Shown: piece by piece, positions 32,394-36,993 of the stretch
How the letters are laid out: each line of letters starts with the position of its first letter
Numbering within the stretch: position 1 is the stretch's first letter
Assembly: GCA_021808185.1 (NCBI GenBank)
Contig: JAKBCB010000001.1
Span: forward strand, 1 to 36,993
Direction: 5' to 3'
Origin: Pseudomonadota bacterium
Lineage (GTDB): Bacteria; Pseudomonadota; Alphaproteobacteria; Acetobacterales; Acetobacteraceae
DNA length: 36,993 nucleotides
The notes under the pieces: model-generated
The model's input: only the letters and a program-made list of their open reading frames with translations
The model's database searches: none
Told to the model about the DNA's origin: nothing
Position numbers and translations under genes: made by a program

Positions 32394-34292
32394 GTGTTGG
32401 ACGTGGCAGGCCTGTATTGGTTGCCTGAACCGCAGGAATGGCGCTCCCGGTTGGCCGGCTTCGTCGCCGCCGGCGAACCCGCCTGGGACAGCGCGGTGGC
32501 GCTGGCGAATCTGCGGCTGGATTTCGTTCGCACCAATGCGCTCGACAGCGCGGTACGCTCGCGCTTTGGCGCCTCGCCCCCGGCCGGACTGACGACCAAG
32601 CCGGTGCGGCTCGCGCTGCTCGGCTCCGGCACGCTCGCGCATCTGCACGCGGGCATCCGGGTGGCCGGGCTGCGGCGTAATATACATATCGAAACATACG
32701 AAAACGACTACGGCCAATACTGGCAGGAAATCGCCGACACCGGCTCCGCCCTGCACGAATTCAATCCGACCACCGTTCTGCTGGCACTCGACGCGCATCA
32801 TCTGGCCGCCGGCGTCACCGCCGCAATGGCCGGGGAGGACGTGGCGCGCGCGGCGGCGGAGGTGGTGGAGCGCGTGGCCGGGTGCTGGCACGGGCTGCGG
32901 GCAGCGTTCGGCTGCCACATCGTGCACCAGCTGCCACTGCCGGTGCATCCGCCGCTGCTGGGACAGAACGAGCAGCGCCTGCCCGGCTCCCGCGCGGCAT
33001 TCGTCGCGCGTGTCGGCGCGGAATTGCGGGCGCGCGCCGAGGCCGAGGGCGTGGACCTGCTCGCGCTCGACCAGCGCGTGGCGCTCGACGGGCTGGATGC
33101 ATGGCACGACGCCGGCATGTGGCATCGCGCCAAACAGGAAGTCTCGCTGGCGGCAACACCGCTGTATGGAGATCTGGTCGCGCGCCTGATCGCGGCCAGA
33201 CAAGGACGTTCGTTCAAGGCCCTGGTGCTCGACCTCGACAACACGCTGTGGGGCGGCGTGGTCGGCGACGATGGCCTCGAAGGGCTGGTGCTCGGGCAGG
33301 GCAGCGCGCTCGGCGAGGCGTTCGTCGCGTTCCAGGACTACGCGCGCGAGCTGTCGCGGCGCGGTGTCATTCTCGCCGTGTGTTCCAAGAACGACGAAGC
33401 CAATGCCGTGGAGCCGTTCGAGAAGCATCCGGACATGGTGCTGCGGCGCGGGGACATCGCAAGCTTCGTCGCCAACTGGAGCGACAAGGCGGCGAACATC
33501 CGCGCCATCGCGCAGGATCTCAACATCGGCCTCGATGCGCTGGTGTTCATCGACGACAACCCGTTCGAGCGCGCGCTGGTGCGCCGCGAACTGCCGATGG
33601 TCGCGGTGCCGGAAGTCTCCGACGATCCGACGGGCTATCCGAGGGCGCTGGCGGATGCCGGCTATTTCGAGGCGCTGGCGATCACCGAGGACGACCGCGC
33701 GCGGTCCTCGCAGTATCAGGCCAACCGCGAGCGCGAGGCATTGCGCGCGACGACGACCGATCTGCCGTCGTATCTGCGCAGCCTGGACATGCGGCTCATC
33801 TGGCGGCGCTTTGACCAGATCGGGCTGCAACGCACGGTGCAGCTCATCAACAAGACCAATCAGTTCAACCTGACCACGCGGCGCTACACCGAGGACGACG
33901 TGCTGGCGATCATGCGCGACCCGCGCGCGTTCGGCCTGCAACTGCGGCTGCTGGACAGGTTCGGCGACAACGGCATCATCGCCATCCTGATCGGCCGCAT
34001 GCTCAACGACACCGATCTGCTGATCGACACCTGGCTGATGAGCTGCCGCGTGCTCGGCCGGCAGGTGGAGCCGACCAGCCTGAACCTGATCGCGGCACAA
34101 GCGAAGGCGCTCGGCGCCACGCGACTGATCGGCGACTACGTGGCCACGAAAAAGAATGCCATGGTGCGCGACCACTACGCCAAACTCGGCTTCGCCCCGC
34201 TCGACGCGGACGCCTTCGGCACCACGCGGGCGGTGCTCGACCTGACCGATTTCGTGCCCGCGGACACATTCATCGACGTGAAGGAAGGCTGA
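32394..34292 (+). CDS. FkbH-type HAD-IIIC family protein
   Basis: 632 residues from the GTG at 32394. Domain order: an N-terminal leader (1-60, LYWLPEPQEWRSRL), an SGNH-like region (70-265, LALLGSGTLAHLHAG; HQLPLPVHPP), a HAD domain (275-410) with D280-x-D282-x-T284 in VLDLDNTLWGG, AVCSKND (328-334) and FIDDNPFER (385-393), and a C-terminal GNAT-like domain (about 465-600, LINKTNQFNLTTRR, MSCRVLGR). FkbH relatives dephosphorylate 1,3-bisphosphoglycerate and load a glyceryl group on an acyl carrier protein; the ACP gene follows after four bases. TTG 32397 and GTG 32403 are alternative starts. Other acyl substrates are possible. Confidence 0.88.
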   Translation: MLDVAGLYWLPEPQEWRSRLAGFVAAGEPAWDSAVALANLRLDFVRTNALDSAVRSRFGASPPAGLTTKPVRLALLGSGTLAHLHAGIRVAGLRRNIHIETYENDYGQYWQEIADTGSALHEFNPTTVLLALDAHHLAAGVTAAMAGEDVARAAAEVVERVAGCWHGLRAAFGCHIVHQLPLPVHPPLLGQNEQRLPGSRAAFVARVGAELRARAEAEGVDLLALDQRVALDGLDAWHDAGMWHRAKQEVSLAATPLYGDLVARLIAARQGRSFKALVLDLDNTLWGGVVGDDGLEGLVLGQGSALGEAFVAFQDYARELSRRGVILAVCSKNDEANAVEPFEKHPDMVLRRGDIASFVANWSDKAANIRAIAQDLNIGLDALVFIDDNPFERALVRRELPMVAVPEVSDDPTGYPRALADAGYFEALAITEDDRARSSQYQANREREALRATTTDLPSYLRSLDMRLIWRRFDQIGLQRTVQLINKTNQFNLTTRRYTEDDVLAIMRDPRAFGLQLRLLDRFGDNGIIAILIGRMLNDTDLLIDTWLMSCRVLGRQVEPTSLNLIAAQAKALGATRLIGDYVATKKNAMVRDHYAKLGFAPLDADAFGTTRAVLDLTDFVPADTFIDVKEG

Positions 34293-34296
34293 CACC

Positions 34297-34539
34297 ATGA
34301 GCGAGACCGCGTTCTACCCGGTGCTGACCGAGATCTTCCGCGACGTGTTCATGCGCGACATCGACCTGAAACCGGAACTGACCGCGCATGACGTGCCGGG
34401 CTGGGATTCCTTCAAGCAGATCGAGATCATCGTGGCCCTGGAAGAGCGCTACGGCATCAAGTTCCGCACCCGGGAACTCGATGCGCTGAACAATGTCGGC
34501 GACCTCGCGCGGGCGCTGGCGCAGAAGACCACCGCCTGA
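34297..34539 (+). CDS. Acyl carrier protein
   Basis: 80-residue phosphopantetheine-binding protein. The carrier motif is GWDSFKQIEII with S38 as the phosphopantetheine site; the flanks (EIFRDVFMRDIDL, YGIKFRTRELDALNNVGDLARAL) show the four-helix ACP pattern and an acidic helix II/III. GWDSF rather than GADSL is typical of ACPs that pair with FkbH-type proteins. It starts four bases after the FkbH stop, with AAGGAAGG for ribosome binding, so the two are co-translated and very probably partners. Confidence 0.92.
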   Translation: MSETAFYPVLTEIFRDVFMRDIDLKPELTAHDVPGWDSFKQIEIIVALEERYGIKFRTRELDALNNVGDLARALAQKTTA

Positions 34540-34570
34540 ACCACGCCCACCGCAACCGCGACAGGCACGG

Positions 34571-36993
34571 ATGAACGACGCAACACCGAGCGAGACCGCC
34601 GAGGCCACCGTGCTGCTGGAGCTGGAGCAGCCGCAGCCCGGTTCGGTGATCCATGCCGCGGAACCGCTGCTGGGCTTCGGCTGGGCGCTGGCCGACGACC
34701 CGATCATTGCGATCTCGGTCGATCTGAATGGGCAACATCTGTGCGACGCCACGACCGGCCTGCCGCACAACGATGTCGCGGAGCTGCATGTCGATCATCC
34801 GGGCAGCGCGCGCGCCGGCTTCACGTTCATCGCCCAGTTGCCGCCGTCCCGCTCGGGCCCGGCGGAATTGCGCCTGCGCCTGCGCACCGAAGCCGGGGAA
34901 CACGCCTACACGGTGCCGGTGGAGATCGTCGGCGGGATCGACGCGCCGCCCGACGCACCGCCCGACGCACCGGCAGACCTGGAGCCGATCCGGCTGCAAC
35001 TGGAGGAAGCGCGCATCGACGGCGCCGGCGGGCTGCACGTGCGCGGCTGGGCGTTGGCGGCGCGCGAGGTGCGCAGCGTGGAGGTGTTCTTCGGTCAGCG
35101 CTCGCTCGGCTTCGCCGACACCGCCCTCTCGCGCGCGGACGTGGCCAGCGCCTTCCCCACTTACCCGAACGCGACCATGGCCGGCTTCGCGCTGCACCTG
35201 GCGCTGGCTCCGGAGCAGATCGGCGCCGAGAGTGTCACCGTCGTCGCCACCGACGGCGCAGGGAAAACATTGTCGACTACCCGCACCGCCACCGGCAACC
35301 TCGGCGCGGAGGCGGGCGGCGCCACGCCGGCAGCGCCGAAGCTCGCGCCGATGCTGGTGACGCTGGAGGAAGCGCGGATCAACGAACTGGGCGTGCTGAG
35401 GGTGCGCGGCTGGGCCGTCAGCCTCGGGCCGATCGAACAGGTGCGCGTGCTGCTCGACGACCAGCAGATCGGTGTGGCCGCGCACAACATGCCGCGCGAG
35501 GATGTCGGGCAGGCGCATCCGGACTACCCGAACGCCAAGATCGCCGGTTTCCTGCTGCAACTCGACGTGCCGGACGAGCGGCTGGCCGGGCGGACGCTGC
35601 GCGTGGCGGTCGCCGGAATGGGCGGCATCCGGCGCGAGGCAACGGGGGTCGTCACCGCCGCCCCGGTGATCCGCCGGCGCGAGCGCGAGGCGGCGGAAAT
35701 CCATTTTCATTGCGACGCGATCTCGCTGAGCGAGGGCGGCGCGCTGTTGCTCAACGGCTGGGCGGTCTGCCCGAGCGGGACCGAAGCGATCGAGGTCGAT
35801 CTCGACGACGAGGCGCTCGGCCAAGCCGAGATCGGTCAGGAACGGCCGGATGTCGGCAATCATTTCCCGCTGATCCCGGGCTCGCGCACCGCCGGGTTCC
35901 GCTTCTTCGCCCGCTCCGCCACACGCCACGCGGGCGAGCATATCGTGCGCATCACCGTGCGCGGGCACGATGGCGAGAGCCGCGCCGTGCTGCTGCCGGT
36001 GCTGGCCGAACCGGAGCAGCCGCAAGCCACCACGGCGGCGGCCCCGGCAGGCGAGGCCGGGATCCGCTTCTTCCTCGATGCCCCGGCACTGCGGGACGGC
36101 CTCGCGGTCGAGACGGTACGCGGCTTCCTCTCGATCAATGGCTGGGCGTTCTCCGGCGCCGGCATCACCGGGATCGAGGTGATTGTCGATGGCCGCTCCC
36201 AGGGGCAGGCCTATCGCGGCATCCGGCGCGATGATCTGGTGAAGACCTTCGGGCAAAAGGAGGCGCTGCGCTCGGGCTTCGCCATGTTGGTGCCGCCGCA
36301 GGTGCTCAAGCAGGGCCGCCACGACCTGCGCGTGGTGATCCGCGACGGCGCGGGGCATGTCGAGGACATCGCCTTCTCGGTGGAGGCGGAGCCGAGCCTG
36401 GACGGCCCCGGCCCGTGGTCGCCGCGACGCCGGATCACCCAGGCGGAGGCCGATCTGGGCAACGCGCTGCTCGCGGCCTCGGGATTCCAGCCGGAATGGA
36501 TACTGCTGCTGCCGCCCGGCGGCCCGGCGGCGGCGCAGGCCAGGCGCGTGCGCGCCACGCTCGACAGCATCCGGCCGCAGGCATACGCGAACTGGACCGT
36601 GGTTGTGCCGACGGCAAATGAGGCCGAGCGCGATGCGCTGGCTTCCTTGCTCACGGAGGACCAGGCCGACCTGCTGGCGCGCGTGCGCATTGTCGTTGCC
36701 GGTGCCGCAACGCCGCTCGCCGATCTGCTGGGCGCGAGCGATGCCCCCCGCTTCGCCGCGCTGCTCTCGCCCGGCGACGTGTTGGGTGAGGATGCGCTGC
36801 TGGAACTGTCCATCGCGGCGGCGGACCCGGAGCGCCCGGATTTTCTCTACTGCGACGAACGCCGCTCCGATCCGGCGGACGGGCAGACACGCGCCTTCTT
36901 CAAGCCGGACTGGTCGCCGGACCTGCTGCTCTCCACCAACTACATCGGCCGGCTATGGGCGGTGACACCCCAGTTGCTGACCCGCGCGGGCGC
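34571..36993 (+). CDS. Glycosyltransferase (GT2-like) with five N-terminal tandem repeats (3' end outside window)
   Basis: 807 codons from ATG 34571, still open at the right edge. Residues 14-606 hold five related beta-rich repeats of about 100 residues, each with GWA...I..V.V...G.A and a later AGF; residues 126-136 form a Pro/Asp linker (APPDAPPDAPA). From about 612 the sequence changes to a GT2-type domain: WILLLPPG, LDSIRPQAYANWTVVVP, AALLSPGDVLGEDALLEL, FLYCDERRSDP (755-768; the DxD-like metal site) and FFKPDWSPDLLLSTNYIG (776-793), a signature of O-antigen/rhamnan-type glycosyltransferases. It is 31 bp after the ACP gene and in the same unit. It is probably cytoplasmic; donor and acceptor are unknown. 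Confidence 0.85.
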   Translation, partial: MNDATPSETAEATVLLELEQPQPGSVIHAAEPLLGFGWALADDPIIAISVDLNGQHLCDATTGLPHNDVAELHVDHPGSARAGFTFIAQLPPSRSGPAELRLRLRTEAGEHAYTVPVEIVGGIDAPPDAPPDAPADLEPIRLQLEEARIDGAGGLHVRGWALAAREVRSVEVFFGQRSLGFADTALSRADVASAFPTYPNATMAGFALHLALAPEQIGAESVTVVATDGAGKTLSTTRTATGNLGAEAGGATPAAPKLAPMLVTLEEARINELGVLRVRGWAVSLGPIEQVRVLLDDQQIGVAAHNMPREDVGQAHPDYPNAKIAGFLLQLDVPDERLAGRTLRVAVAGMGGIRREATGVVTAAPVIRRREREAAEIHFHCDAISLSEGGALLLNGWAVCPSGTEAIEVDLDDEALGQAEIGQERPDVGNHFPLIPGSRTAGFRFFARSATRHAGEHIVRITVRGHDGESRAVLLPVLAEPEQPQATTAAAPAGEAGIRFFLDAPALRDGLAVETVRGFLSINGWAFSGAGITGIEVIVDGRSQGQAYRGIRRDDLVKTFGQKEALRSGFAMLVPPQVLKQGRHDLRVVIRDGAGHVEDIAFSVEAEPSLDGPGPWSPRRRITQAEADLGNALLAASGFQPEWILLLPPGGPAAAQARRVRATLDSIRPQAYANWTVVVPTANEAERDALASLLTEDQADLLARVRIVVAGAATPLADLLGASDAPRFAALLSPGDVLGEDALLELSIAAADPERPDFLYCDERRSDPADGQTRAFFKPDWSPDLLLSTNYIGRLWAVTPQLLTRAG
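34610..36388 (+). repeat. Five tandem ~100-residue repeats within the glycosyltransferase
   Basis: Approximate repeat positions: 34610-34927, 34979-35284, 35342-35656, 35696-36001 and 36059-36388. Each has a GWA core (for example RGWALAARE, RGWAVSLGP, NGWAVCPSG, NGWAFSGAG) followed by a beta strand ending in V.V/E.V, then G.A and, about 35 residues later, AGF or SGF. Repeats 2 and 3 are closest (LEEARID/LEEARIN; ADVASAFPTYPN/EDVGQAHPDYPN). The spacing suggests Ig-like beta-sandwich modules. Confidence 0.75.

Noticed and set aside
32332..32394. A 20-residue frame ending at the FkbH-type start (TAGTG), as a leader peptide
   Set aside because: No ribosome binding site, no run of one amino acid and no attenuator-like hairpins; one-base overlap is likely chance.
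32385..34298. A 637-codon minus-strand open frame
   Set aside because: Antisense to the FkbH-type gene, which has clear catalytic motifs.
34457..36358. A 633-codon minus-strand open frame
   Set aside because: Antisense to the repeat-bearing glycosyltransferase; His/Gln/Arg/Ala-rich without motifs.
1..36993. tRNA, rRNA, CRISPR, insertion sequences, riboswitches
   Set aside because: Read for conserved arms, repeat-spacer patterns, transposase motifs and known leader structures; none could be supported by eye.

Overview
The window is a stretch of very GC-rich bacterial chromosome (by eye about 70% G+C, with strong G/C at third codon positions). Several things point to an alphaproteobacterium of the Rhodospirillales, most likely the Acetobacteraceae: a hopanoid pair (squalene-hopene cyclase and an HpnE-like desaturase), the 1100-residue transglutaminase/DUF2126 protein, DUF2934, DUF3096 and DUF4864 proteins, and GC-rich intergenic hairpins. 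The assignment is inference from gene content; there is no rRNA or other phylogenetic marker here. I see no tRNA, rRNA, CRISPR array, insertion sequence or prophage.

Layout. 1-4863 (minus strand): a partial AspA/AstE-type deacylase, two adjacent proteins of unknown function, a crotonase-fold protein, and an AlkA-type DNA glycosylase. 4943-7071 (plus): an OmpR/EnvZ-type two-component pair. 7072-8479 (minus): a tight three-gene unit (secreted small protein, Asp/Glu racemase-like protein, small protein). 8608-10063 (plus): a YqaA/DedA-type membrane protein and a PEP-CTERM surface protein with its own AT-rich upstream region and a strong terminator. 10128-14561: a small membrane protein, then a run of three overlapping plus-strand genes (exported alpha/beta hydrolase, spermidine-synthase-like multi-pass membrane protein, Tat-exported isoaspartyl-methyltransferase homologue). 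14701-21267 (plus): a D-arginine-dehydrogenase-like flavoenzyme, the giant transglutaminase protein, an exported caspase-like protein, and gluconokinase translationally coupled to it.

21331-27192 is a mixed region of small metabolic genes: CopC-like protein, acyl-CoA thioesterase, two alpha/beta hydrolases, DUF3096, an LhgO-like flavoenzyme divergent from a GntR/UTRA regulator with a palindrome just before it, DUF4864 and DUF2934. At 27390-27575 lies a small AT-rich patch that runs into what looks like the decayed 5' end of a flavoprotein gene. 27582-30760 holds the hopanoid pair.

The right end (30912-36993) is the most distinctive part. A protein with an SLGxNCEFG motif is divergent from a plus-strand unit made of an FkbH-type HAD-IIIC protein, an acyl carrier protein, and a very large protein in which five tandem beta-sandwich-like repeats precede a GT2-type glycosyltransferase domain (cut by the window edge). 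Together they suggest an ACP-dependent acyl (for example glyceryl) modification of a cell-surface glycan. The individual families are known; the arrangement and its product are not something I recognise.
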